From: Gammaproteobacteria bacterium
Lineage (GTDB): Bacteria > Pseudomonadota > Gammaproteobacteria > UBA1113
Direction of reading: 5' to 3'
Assembly: GCA_009885935.1 (NCBI GenBank)
Contig: VFJT01000078.1
Span: forward strand, 1-32,440
DNA length: 32,440 nt
In this document: positions 1 to 9,060 of the stretch, piece by piece
How the letters are laid out: each line of letters begins with the position of its first letter
How positions within the stretch are numbered: position 1 is the first letter of the stretch
Notes under the pieces: generated by a model
Told to the model about the DNA's origin: nothing
Database searches by the model: none
Seen by the model: the letters and a program-made list of their open reading frames with translations, nothing else
Program-made: the position numbers and the translations under genes

Positions 1-2
1 AT

Positions 3-1787
3 CCTATTTTTTCAAGTATTTTCAGAAGCCTCAGTGAAATTGTTCAAGAAAGATTACGTCAAGAATACTACAAGAGCAGTGTGCTTCATGTTTTAGCTGG
101 CCAAGCAGATCAGGGTGCGCCCATAAATCCACAAGGATTATTAGAGCACGATAAGGGTTCCGAAGCGGATTATATACTAAAAGGAGGTGAAACGGAATTT
201 ACTCGGGGTTTTCGATTCTTAATTGAAGGAGATTTTTTACAGTATAAGTTAAAATTTGAATCAAAAGATGGGTTGGTTAATATACTAGTAAATAAAGGAT
301 TTACACAAAGTGAGGCGAATAGCATAGTAGGTTTTATTAGAGAACAAAAAGTTTATTATATATTTTTAAATTTTTTGGCATCACGTGCATACGCTATTAC
401 AAAAAAAGTATACACCGTTAAGGAATTGCCTGAATATGTGAATATTTACAAATCAAATGGTAAAGTATATTTTGAGGTAACCTCTGGTCCGTGGAGCTTT
501 ATGTGTATAGATGATGAGCTTTTCTTTCCTGATCAAAGAATAGAGAATGCCAAGAAAAAAAGAGGGAACATTGAAAACTTTTACGATGCAGAGTTTAAAC
601 TGCGTTATGAATTAATACTTGGAGAGAAAATAACACAAGACGTTTTACAATTGATTGATGTTACAACGGATACACAAGCTAGCTGGCAGTTGTTAAATTT
701 TGATAGTTCAGAATGGCGAACGCTAACTACTATTAAGCGATATATAACGGACATTGATAAAGCAATGATAGCACTTAGCAATTCCGACCCTAAAAAACGA
801 CTAGAAGCAAAGATGAAAATTGAAGAATGGCTATGTGATGAGAAACATTTTTTAGATTTAGAAGATTATAAACTTATCCAAATGCACTTGGGCGCAATAA
901 GCAAAGTGAGTATTTTATCGCGGGCTATTGGGTGTGATTGGTTGGAGGGCAATCTTTATCGTTGCTCAGGAAAAATAAAAGAAAAAAATGCAAGCCTAGC
1001 AGAACCTAAAAAACAAGAACCTTTACTTTTAGAGTCGTCACCCCCCGATTCTTTTGATGTGCAAATGATGTTCTCTGATCTTATATGCCAGAAGCCTGAT
1101 AAAGTAGCGCAAGCAAAGTGTAGGGTTGAGCGATTTTTAGGTTCAGACCCATCTTTTGCCCAATGTAAAGAGTTAAAAGAATTTCTATCCCCGCTATTTG
1201 AGCAGATGATTCTGAAAGACTCAATTTCGTTACTGAATAAAAATGTGGTTTCTGATCCAGAGGAAAAAGAACAGGGGCTGAGTGATAGAGACTGGCTTCA
1301 AACACAGATCCGAGTTTGTGATAGCCACATAGCGGCTGCACAGGATGACGCCGTCGACGTTTCCGTAGTCGTTTCTCAGTTAATGGATAAACAAAGTAGA
1401 GAAGGGGCAGTGAAAGATATTAATACCTTTTTGCAGGCTTCTACACAAGACCTTTCTAAACGTGTAGAGTTAGGCAGGCTATTAACTATATACAACGACG
1501 CCTTACAGAAAAAAGATAGTGAAGATCCAACTTTTATCCAGTGGCTGAACAATGCAATTGGTGCTGCTAAGAGTGCTTTACCAGAAAGTAAAGCTAAACT
1601 ATCAACTTCATCTTTATTATTATTGGATTTTATAAGCAAGATAAAGAAGGAAACTCCTGCGGTACCTTCATCCAGTTCTTCATCCAGCAGTTCGGTACCT
1701 TCTTTTTTCGCAAATACCTTGTATAGATTAAGCGGCGGAAACATCAAGCCAACAAACGGCAAAACACCTCCTTCTCCTCCTCATTAA
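3..1787 (+). CDS. Hypothetical protein, 5'-truncated by the window edge; Ser-rich linker and Pro-rich C-terminus; possible secreted effector
   Basis: The 81..1787 ORF starts at GTG, but the frame is open upstream to base 3 with no stop (..PIFSSIFRSLSEIVQERLRQEYYKSSVLHVLAG..). C-terminal segment is PSSSSSSSSSVPSFF...TPPSPPH. No family recognised. Confidence 0.75.
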   Translation, partial: PIFSSIFRSLSEIVQERLRQEYYKSSVLHVLAGQADQGAPINPQGLLEHDKGSEADYILKGGETEFTRGFRFLIEGDFLQYKLKFESKDGLVNILVNKGFTQSEANSIVGFIREQKVYYIFLNFLASRAYAITKKVYTVKELPEYVNIYKSNGKVYFEVTSGPWSFMCIDDELFFPDQRIENAKKKRGNIENFYDAEFKLRYELILGEKITQDVLQLIDVTTDTQASWQLLNFDSSEWRTLTTIKRYITDIDKAMIALSNSDPKKRLEAKMKIEEWLCDEKHFLDLEDYKLIQMHLGAISKVSILSRAIGCDWLEGNLYRCSGKIKEKNASLAEPKKQEPLLLESSPPDSFDVQMMFSDLICQKPDKVAQAKCRVERFLGSDPSFAQCKELKEFLSPLFEQMILKDSISLLNKNVVSDPEEKEQGLSDRDWLQTQIRVCDSHIAAAQDDAVDVSVVVSQLMDKQSREGAVKDINTFLQASTQDLSKRVELGRLLTIYNDALQKKDSEDPTFIQWLNNAIGAAKSALPESKAKLSTSSLLLLDFISKIKKETPAVPSSSSSSSSSVPSFFANTLYRLSGGNIKPTNGKTPPSPPH

Positions 1788-3277
1788 TGGAGACTATTAC
1801 CCCTTTGTTTTAACCGCTGCCAGCCTAGCCCCAGCAATAAACACAGCCCCGATACAATCCACACGGGCCAGGAACCGTAATAGATAAACGGCGTCATGCC
1901 TTGATGCGGCATGACGCTACCGGTCAATACAAAAGCATCATCGATGGGCAATCGTTTTTGTATCTCGCCTTTGTAATTCACTATCGCTGTAATACCGCTG
2001 TTGCTGACAAACAATTGCGGTCGCGCCATTTCTATGGAGCGCATTTGCGCCATTTGCAGATGTTGGTTCAAAGCCGGAGAATCGCCAAACCAGGAATCAT
2101 CACTGATGGTGACCAATAACTCTGCCGTCGGTAAAGATTTCCGTACCAATCCCGGAAAAATAATTTCATAGCAAATAAAAGGCGCGACATTTACTCCATT
2201 GACGACGAGATCGGTCTGCGTCATAGAGCCTGCGGATAAACTGGCATTGGGCAATTGCCAATACTGCAACAATGGCGATAACCATCTCTGCATAGGCAGA
2301 TACTCACCAAAAGGCACTAAATGCCGTTTGCGATACAAGCCTTGACCTTGCCCCAATAAAATGAGTGCATTGTAATATTCATTATTGGCCCCACTATCGC
2401 CAATTCCGGTGAGTAAACTACTATTATGCTTTTTCAGCACCGTATCTATATGATCTAAAGTAGGTATGATATTACTAATATCGGTAGGAATAGCCGCTTC
2501 TGGCCAAACAATAAAATCTGTACCCAAATGCTTTTCCGTTAAATCCAGATAATGCTCGATATTCTTGCCTAATCGCCACGGATCCCATTTGATATCTTGC
2601 GTCACATTGCCTTGCACTAAAGCCACCGACAATGCGGGCGGTTTGGCTACACCCCACTGTATTTGTTTAGCGCCATAACCCAATGCATAAATTAGCCCAA
2701 TAATAAGCAAAGGTATAATGCGCATAGAGATACGCTTATTTTGATACGCCATAAACAACAAAGCGCCCATGAACACACACAGCCACGATAAACCATAAAC
2801 GCCGATGAAAGGTGCCAAACCGGCTAGAGGAGTATTGTTTTGACTGTAGCCCAAGGATAACCAGGGAAAACCGCTGCCGATGATCGCCCGTATGCCTTCT
2901 AAGAAAACCCATAAACTAGGGTATAAACACAACCATTTCAGCCATGCAGGCACACTGACACTGCGTAATAATAACCCTAACAGTGTTGGAAACAAAGCTA
3001 AGACTATACACAATGAAATCATGATTAAATAGGCAATCCATAAGGGGCTATGGCCGTAGGTATAAATGCTGTAATAGATCCAATAAATGCCGGTGGCAAA
3101 AAAAGCAAGGCCAAAGGCAAAACCGATAGCGGTTGCCTCAAAAACAGAGCGGCTGTAATGCCATAAAAAAATTAAGCCGCAAGGAATGAGTATGGCTAAT
3201 ACGGACCATTGCCAAGGCGCAAAGGCTAAAGGCAATAATGAACCTAAGATCAATGCTGCGAAAAGACGATAAAACAT
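1784..3277 (-). CDS. lnt: Apolipoprotein N-acyltransferase
   Basis: N-terminal multi-TM region followed by a nitrilase-like domain: DFIVWPEAAIP, YRKRHLVPFGEYLP, APFICYEIIFP, SDDSWFGDSPALNQHLQMAQMRSIEMARP. Confidence 0.96.
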   Translation of the reverse strand: MFYRLFAALILGSLLPLAFAPWQWSVLAILIPCGLIFLWHYSRSVFEATAIGFAFGLAFFATGIYWIYYSIYTYGHSPLWIAYLIMISLCIVLALFPTLLGLLLRSVSVPAWLKWLCLYPSLWVFLEGIRAIIGSGFPWLSLGYSQNNTPLAGLAPFIGVYGLSWLCVFMGALLFMAYQNKRISMRIIPLLIIGLIYALGYGAKQIQWGVAKPPALSVALVQGNVTQDIKWDPWRLGKNIEHYLDLTEKHLGTDFIVWPEAAIPTDISNIIPTLDHIDTVLKKHNSSLLTGIGDSGANNEYYNALILLGQGQGLYRKRHLVPFGEYLPMQRWLSPLLQYWQLPNASLSAGSMTQTDLVVNGVNVAPFICYEIIFPGLVRKSLPTAELLVTISDDSWFGDSPALNQHLQMAQMRSIEMARPQLFVSNSGITAIVNYKGEIQKRLPIDDAFVLTGSVMPHQGMTPFIYYGSWPVWIVSGLCLLLGLGWQRLKQRGNSLH

Positions 3278-3289
3278 AGTTATGGTTCT

Positions 3290-4246
3290 CTAATATAATA
3301 CGGCTAATAAATGCTGAATCTTCTGAGCTGCGTCGTTATAACTGTCTAGCACCATGCCCACTGCTTTATGATCTTCACCCAGTAAAACATCGCCGGGACT
3401 ATAAGAAAAAGTAGTATTACGCGTCAAATAGGATAGTTTGCGTTTACCTCGCCCTAAATAATGCATTCTGGCCACAATTTCTTGACCCGTATAACAACCC
3501 TTAGTAAAACTTACACCATGCTGTTCGGGTAAAGCAATAGCATGCGGAGTAAATAAAGCGCTGGTCTTAGGGCGTATATGCGCAAGATGCGCTTGTATAT
3601 CATACCAATGCCACAGATTTTCGCTGCAGGGCTTTGCTTTATGTGTCAGCAAAGCTTGCCATAAAGAAATTACTACCGATACCGTTGCCGTACACACGAA
3701 ACGTTCCACTGCACCAGGCACACGGTGTAGATATAATGCTTCATGAAAACATTGCTCATTGACTACAGGCGGTTCTAAACCCAAGCATTGTCGTAAAGCC
3801 TTAACACTGCCTACGCCTATAACAGCGATGCTGATCAGATCGGAAGCGGCTAATTCAATATTGACCTTAGAAAACTTGGCATATTGTTCTAGGGCTTTTT
3901 GTAATAGGGGTGCGGCTGTGCTGGGTAAGTGTAAATAATAAGCCTCTTTGCGTAGATAAATAGTGAAAGTGGCGATGACTTGCCCTTGGCGGTTGCAATG
4001 TGCGGCAAAGTGTCCACGCTGCCCAGTAACAGATTCCATATCGCAGGTTAATTGTCCTTGTAGAAACTTTTTGCTGTCTACTCCTGAAATCTTTAACCAC
4101 GTCCAGTTCAATAAAGGGCAGAGCAGTAGAGTGCTAGAAGTATCTTTTTGCGCGATAGGCGACGGTTCAAAGCAATAGGCTCCCTCTTCTAGGCGAACTT
4201 CGCCATAGTTGGATAAAAATTTTATAAAATCTGGATTAAATTGCAT
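3290..4246 (-). CDS. ygfZ: YgfZ/GcvT-domain tRNA-modifying / Fe-S maintenance protein
   Basis: Signature KGCYTGQEIVARMHYLGRGKRKL; LQGQLTCDM; divergent from sdhE as in enterobacteria. Confidence 0.93.
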   Translation of the reverse strand: MQFNPDFIKFLSNYGEVRLEEGAYCFEPSPIAQKDTSSTLLLCPLLNWTWLKISGVDSKKFLQGQLTCDMESVTGQRGHFAAHCNRQGQVIATFTIYLRKEAYYLHLPSTAAPLLQKALEQYAKFSKVNIELAASDLISIAVIGVGSVKALRQCLGLEPPVVNEQCFHEALYLHRVPGAVERFVCTATVSVVISLWQALLTHKAKPCSENLWHWYDIQAHLAHIRPKTSALFTPHAIALPEQHGVSFTKGCYTGQEIVARMHYLGRGKRKLSYLTRNTTFSYSPGDVLLGEDHKAVGMVLDSYNDAAQKIQHLLAVLY

Positions 4247-4315
4247 TGTGTTTCGGATTAATTACGGTTAATATTGATTACAATGTTATCAGGACTACAG
4301 ACACTAAGGCAAGAC

Positions 4316-4579
4316 ATGACGAATAATGCACAAGAAAAAGCCAAACTATATTGGGCCTGCAGACGCGGCATGCTAGAGCTGGATTTACTGTTGTTGCCTT
4401 TTGTAGAAAATGCTTACGATAACTTGAGTGACAGCGAAAGGTCTGTTTTTGTACAACTGTTGGCGCTAGAAGATCCTACTTTGTACCAATGGTTTATTGC
4501 ACGCTTAGAACCTGAAGATCTAGCGATACGCGCCTTGGTGGAGAAAATCATTGCTTACGCTCGCCGTTCGGCCCTCTAA
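4316..4579 (+). CDS. sdhE: FAD assembly factor SdhE (YgfY/CptB)
   Basis: KLYWACRRGMLELDLLLLPFVENAYDNLSDSE..F..LL...DP.LYQWFI matches the SdhE/YgfY RGM-type signature. Internal ATG at 4316 preferred over 4274. Confidence 0.9.
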   Translation: MTNNAQEKAKLYWACRRGMLELDLLLLPFVENAYDNLSDSERSVFVQLLALEDPTLYQWFIARLEPEDLAIRALVEKIIAYARRSAL

Positions 4580-4958
4580 ACGACTTATCTTATTATACAG
4601 TTTGCTATACAGCCTAAGCTTAGTTTTAATCATTGTTTATAGTAAAAGCTGGCCGTGGTTTATTTTTTTTAGTGTTATCATCAGCTTATCCTGCGCCGGG
4701 ATAATGAGTCTTTATTCTTTATGTGCCCCAAAAGCATTCATTTGGCTGCCCAAAGGAAAAATGGATCTGCAGTTTAAAAGGGATGTTCAAAGCTATGATC
4801 ACCTTACAATGCTTCATCAAGGCCCTCAACTCATTATTTTGCACTGCAAAAATGCTCGTCAGCAACGTTATGTTTTATGCCTTGCCGATGCTTTTGTTGG
4901 CGATGATTTTGGGCTGCTGCAGCGGTTGCTGAAGAGTACGGAGTGGTTAAGTGGCTAA
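4551..4958 (+). CDS. ygfX: YgfX/CptA-like inner membrane protein
   Basis: TTG start overlapping the sdhE 3' end; two N-terminal TM segments and a short C-terminal domain ending ADAFVGDDFGLLQRLLKS; position directly downstream of sdhE. Confidence 0.65.
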   Translation: MLTLAVRPSKRLILLYSLLYSLSLVLIIVYSKSWPWFIFFSVIISLSCAGIMSLYSLCAPKAFIWLPKGKMDLQFKRDVQSYDHLTMLHQGPQLIILHCKNARQQRYVLCLADAFVGDDFGLLQRLLKSTEWLSG

Positions 4959-5050
4959 CTTTTTCAAAGAGCGGCATAATTTATTGAGAGCACAAATTTT
5001 TGTGTAATATTTATGCTCTATAATATTAAACTGGGCGAGGTAAAAAGAAT

Positions 5051-5629
5051 ATGTCTACTTTAGAGAGTATTAAGGCGAATGCAACTATTGAAATAAAAGA
5101 GGGTTCGCTGCTTGTCAAAGGAAATATTGGCCCAGGTGCGGTAGTTACTGTACATAACGGCGATGTAACGATCGAAAAAAATATTGCCCCAAATGCAATA
5201 GTTACTGCACATAAAGGTAATGTAACGGTCAAAGGCAGTATTGCCTCAGGTGCAATAGTTACTGCACATAAAGGTGGTGTAGCGGTCGGGGGCAGTATTG
5301 GATCATGCGCGCAGGTTAGTTCAGCGGGTGCTTTGTCTGTTATAGAAAATATTTACTCAGATGCAGTGGTTACTTTAACGGGTGATTGTTCTTTAACGGT
5401 CGGAGGCATAATTAACTCAGAGAAGATTAATTTAAATGGTGGCATGCTACATACGCCGAATAATAGGCCTGCTCAACCGCCTATTAACACGGTATCTCAT
5501 TTTTCCTCAGGACCTACTTTTTTGGCGGCACGCACGGCACTACCTCCCAAGAACGAAGAGACCTCTCTATTACAGAATGAGAAACGGGATCCAGAACGCT
5601 GTTGTCCAATAACATGTGCGGTTATGTAA
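5051..5629 (+). CDS. Repeat protein (19-aa beta-helix/bactofilin- or FapA-like repeats) with C-terminal CaaX-like motif CAVM
   Basis: Repeats GPGAVVTVHNGDVTIEKNI / APNAIVTAHKGNVTVKGSI / ASGAIVTAHKGGVAVGGSI; C-terminus ..EKRDPERCCPITCAVM-stop read directly at 5579-5629. Confidence 0.85.
   Translation: MSTLESIKANATIEIKEGSLLVKGNIGPGAVVTVHNGDVTIEKNIAPNAIVTAHKGNVTVKGSIASGAIVTAHKGGVAVGGSIGSCAQVSSAGALSVIENIYSDAVVTLTGDCSLTVGGIINSEKINLNGGMLHTPNNRPAQPPINTVSHFSSGPTFLAARTALPPKNEETSLLQNEKRDPERCCPITCAVM
5126..5353 (+). repeat. 57-bp tandem repeat units inside the CDS (units begin at about 5126, 5183, 5240, 5297)
   Basis: Exact 57-bp spacing; units 2 and 3 share long near-identical runs (TGCAATAGTTACTGCACATAAAGGT). 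The fourth unit is degenerate and one codon short. Confidence 0.85.
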
Positions 5630-5702
5630 AATGATAAGGTGAAATCCTTTGATTTTTATTAATATTACGTAATACATTATCTCTAAAGTATGACTGACTT
5701 CC

Positions 5703-5776
5703 CCGAGCGGCGGCCGTCAGGGGCGGTTTTTCAAACAGCCACTCTTCATTTCCGCTCCCTGACGGTCGCGGCTCGG
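5703..5776. repeat. Imperfect palindromic element (REP-like)
   Basis: Left arm CCGAGCGGCGGCCGTCAGGGGCGG vs reverse complement of right arm CCGAGCCGCGACCGTCAGGGAGCGG; intergenic. Confidence 0.75.
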
Positions 5777-5860
5777 ACAATGCGTTCATTTTTAGATGCG
5801 TTCACCCTGATAAGGCTATATTATGGTATACATATTATGTTATTTTTAGAGACGGCCACC

Positions 5861-5887
5861 CGTAGGGGCAGGCCCCCGTGCCTGCCC
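5861..5887 (+). repeat. 27-bp palindromic repeat unit, family A
   Basis: CGTAGGGGCAGGCCCCCGTGCCTGCCC; internal stem GGGCAGGC/GCCTGCCC. Confidence 0.9.
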
Positions 5888-5930
5888 TAGATGAGCAACC
5901 GCGGAGATTCACTTTACAAAGGAGTAAACA

Positions 5931-6995
5931 ATGGGACGATTAGGGATTACATATCAGGATGTATCAACCGCTATATCTACATTACAAGCACAGAGCAAAC
6001 CTCCCACGGTAGATAACATCCGTGAAGTCCTAAGAACCGGCAGCAAAAGCACCATTGTCCGTTTGCTGCGTGAATGGAAGCAGCAAAACGGTCTGCTCCA
6101 GACCAATGATGGCATTTTGCCTAACGAACTTTTAGTCATGATTAAGGAATTCTGGTTAAATCTACAACCCAGAGCCGATGATGCGGATAATAAGCGGCTA
6201 CAAGAAAGTGATGCTGCATTTTACAAAATCCAAGAACAGCTAAACCATTACAAAGCCAAAGACATGGAATCGCAGCGTAAAATACAGGCTTTAGAAGAAA
6301 AGCTCTATCAACAGAATGAAGACAGTAAACACCTTGATTTCGCATTTATGGCCGAACAGCAAGAAAAAATTAAAACCGCAGAACGTCTGCTAGCCCTTCA
6401 ATCCCGTCAGCTAGAAAGTGAATCCGAAAATGAACGTCTGCATCAGCTCTTAAAACACGCACAAGCTAATTTAGAACATTATCAAACTACAGCACAGCAA
6501 TTACAGCTAGAGCACGAGATTATCCTAGAAAAACAACGTGCCGACTACGAGCAAAAACTAGTGCAGATGCAGCAGCAGCTTGAGCGAGTGGCCCGTGAAA
6601 AAATGTTTCTAGAAACCGATTCTGCTACCTTAGACAAAGATTATGGCTTATTGATGGCTCAGCATACTGCCTTAGAATCGCAAGTTGAAGAAATGCAGAA
6701 AAAGCAGAGCAAATTAGAATTGGATTGTGCTAGAATAAGCCAAAATTACGCGCGGATATCGCAGGATTTTAATGTGCAGCGCCAAACCTTAGAAACCAAG
6801 AATCATGAGTTGACTGAATGTCAACTTAAAGTAGGAATGGCCGAGGATCATATAGATTATCTACAGAACGCTTTGTTTGCAGCAGAAGATAAGTTCATCG
6901 CTTTGCACGATAATTATTTATTTGCGTCGCGGCAGAAGGCGAACTTGGAAGGGCAGATTAGATATTTACGAGCAGCATCAGCCACAGCAGCTTAA
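5931..6995 (+). CDS. KfrA-like N-terminal DNA-binding domain plus long coiled coil
   Basis: [46 protein letters not shown] resembles the KfrA_N domain (plasmid replication-region DNA-binding); the rest is Gln/Glu/Leu-rich coiled coil. Confidence 0.75.
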   Translation: MGRLGITYQDVSTAISTLQAQSKPPTVDNIREVLRTGSKSTIVRLLREWKQQNGLLQTNDGILPNELLVMIKEFWLNLQPRADDADNKRLQESDAAFYKIQEQLNHYKAKDMESQRKIQALEEKLYQQNEDSKHLDFAFMAEQQEKIKTAERLLALQSRQLESESENERLHQLLKHAQANLEHYQTTAQQLQLEHEIILEKQRADYEQKLVQMQQQLERVAREKMFLETDSATLDKDYGLLMAQHTALESQVEEMQKKQSKLELDCARISQNYARISQDFNVQRQTLETKNHELTECQLKVGMAEDHIDYLQNALFAAEDKFIALHDNYLFASRQKANLEGQIRYLRAASATAA

Positions 6996-7008
6996 GGAAA
7001 TTACAACC

Positions 7009-8982
7009 ATGTCTGAACTAAAATCGGTTACGAACGACGGCCATACTCTTGCTCCAATGGCCGATTTCGTAAAACAAGCCAATTTAAATTTAGAACAAGT
7101 TAAGGCCTTAAGGCTCAAAGCCGAAACGAATTATACCGACTTTTGGGGAGAGCTCGCTTTAGAGCATATAGACTGGCATAAACCCTTTAGCCAAATACTT
7201 GATGAAACAAATGCGCCATTTTATACATGGTTTGCAGATGGCCAGCTTAACGTTTCCTATAACTGTTTAGATCGACAGGTGCTCACACAGCCGCACAAAA
7301 CCGCCATTATTTTTGAATCCGATTCTGGGATTGTGAATACAATCAGTTATAAAGAATTGTTAGTACAAGTCTGTAAGTTTGCCAATGGTTTAAAACAACT
7401 GGGTGTTAAAAAAGGAGACCGCGTCGTCATTTATATGCCACACAGCATTGAAGGTGTCGTTGCCATGCAAGCTTGCGCTAGGATCGGTGCCATTCATTCG
7501 GTGGTGTTTGCAGGCTTTTCCGCCAAGGCTTTGGCAGACAGAATTGCAGATACTGAGGCATGCTATTTAATTACTGCCGATAGCAGCAATAGAGGGGGCA
7601 AGAAGCTGCCCTTGAAAACCGTGGTAGATGAAGCATTACTTATTTTAGCCACTAAAAGTCGCATTAAAAATATCATTGTACACAAACGCAGCGATGAATA
7701 TTGTTATTGTGAGGAAGGTCGCGATATCTGGTGGCATGATTTAATCAATAACCAACCCGATACTTGCGAACCGGAAATAATAGACAGTGAGCATCCACTC
7801 TTTATTTTGTATACCTCCGGTAGTACAGGCGCACCCAAAGGGGTACAGCATTCTAGTGCGGGATATTTACTAGGAACCATTTTAAGCATGCGCTGGGTAT
7901 TTGATATTAAGCCTAATGATATCTTTTGGTGCACAGCGGATGTAGGCTGGATTACCGGACATAGTTATGTATGCTATGGACCGCTGGCAGTAGGTGCTAC
8001 GCAAATTATATTTGAGGGCACGCCCACTTATCCCGATGCTGGCCGTTTTTGGAAAATCATCGAACGACATCGCGTTAGCATATTTTATACTGCGCCCACG
8101 GCATTGCGCGCTTTAATTAAAATAGATGCGAGCTTACCGGAACAATTTGATTTATCTTCATTACGCTTGTTGGGATCAGTAGGAGAGCCCATTAATCCCG
8201 AAGCCTGGCGTTGGTATTATGAAGTCATCGGCAAAAAACGTTGCCCCATTGTAGATACCTGGTGGCAAACTGAAACGGGTTCAATCATGTTAAGCCCCAT
8301 CCCTGGCGTTACGCCTATGAAACCAGGATCCTGCTGCAGCCCCATACCGGGCATCATGGCGGATATTATGGACGAATCAGGCAATCCTGTTGAGCGCAAT
8401 AACAGCGGTTCTTTAATCATTAAGCGTCCTTTCCCTTCACAAATGCGAACGATTTGGAATAATCCACAGCGGTATCTTAAAACTTATTTTCCTAAAGAAG
8501 TAGGCAATGGAGAATATTATGTCGTAGGTGATTCAGCTCATCTGGATAATGACGGCTATTTTTGGATCTTAGGACGTATGGATGATGTTATCAATGTATC
8601 CGGTCATAGGCTGGGTACGATGGAAATAGAATCGGCATTAGTGGCGCATCCTAGAATCGCCGAAGCGGCCGTTGTCAGTAAACCGCATGAAATAAAAGGT
8701 GAAGCCATTGTTGCCTTTATAGTCTGTAAAGGCTCTCTGCGCCCCATTGGCGCAGAAGCAAAAGAATTGGCTGAAGAATTACGTCTGTGGATAGCCAAGG
8801 AAATTGGCCCCATTGCAAAACCGGATGAAATTCGTTTTGGGGATAATTTACCTAAAACGCGTTCGGGAAAAATTATGCGCCGTTTATTGCGTAGCATTGC
8901 CAGAGAAGAGGAGATTACACAAGATGTATCGACTTTAGAGAATCCGGCTATTCTGGAGCAATTAAAGCAAAAAGAGTACTAA
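7009..8982 (+). CDS. acs: Acetyl-CoA synthetase (AMP-forming)
   Basis: [93 protein letters not shown]. Start at ATG 7009, not 6877. Confidence 0.94.
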   Translation: MSELKSVTNDGHTLAPMADFVKQANLNLEQVKALRLKAETNYTDFWGELALEHIDWHKPFSQILDETNAPFYTWFADGQLNVSYNCLDRQVLTQPHKTAIIFESDSGIVNTISYKELLVQVCKFANGLKQLGVKKGDRVVIYMPHSIEGVVAMQACARIGAIHSVVFAGFSAKALADRIADTEACYLITADSSNRGGKKLPLKTVVDEALLILATKSRIKNIIVHKRSDEYCYCEEGRDIWWHDLINNQPDTCEPEIIDSEHPLFILYTSGSTGAPKGVQHSSAGYLLGTILSMRWVFDIKPNDIFWCTADVGWITGHSYVCYGPLAVGATQIIFEGTPTYPDAGRFWKIIERHRVSIFYTAPTALRALIKIDASLPEQFDLSSLRLLGSVGEPINPEAWRWYYEVIGKKRCPIVDTWWQTETGSIMLSPIPGVTPMKPGSCCSPIPGIMADIMDESGNPVERNNSGSLIIKRPFPSQMRTIWNNPQRYLKTYFPKEVGNGEYYVVGDSAHLDNDGYFWILGRMDDVINVSGHRLGTMEIESALVAHPRIAEAAVVSKPHEIKGEAIVAFIVCKGSLRPIGAEAKELAEELRLWIAKEIGPIAKPDEIRFGDNLPKTRSGKIMRRLLRSIAREEEITQDVSTLENPAILEQLKQKEY

Positions 8983-9060
8983 AAACCGCCCTTTACTTTC
9001 ACCGCGCTAGCCCGTAAAATGGCCACTGTACTCTAAAAAGGCCGGTTATAGTCTAAAAAC

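Noticed and set aside
1376-1762. 128-aa minus-strand ORF
   Set aside because: Shadow ORF opposite the Ser-rich gene; no family features or RBS seen.
5690-5890. 66-aa ORF across the intergenic palindromes
   Set aside because: Composed largely of repeat DNA (RRGRPPCLP); no credible protein.
6877-7008. N-terminal extension of acs in the ORF track
   Set aside because: Overlaps the KfrA-like gene; Acs homology begins after ATG 7009.
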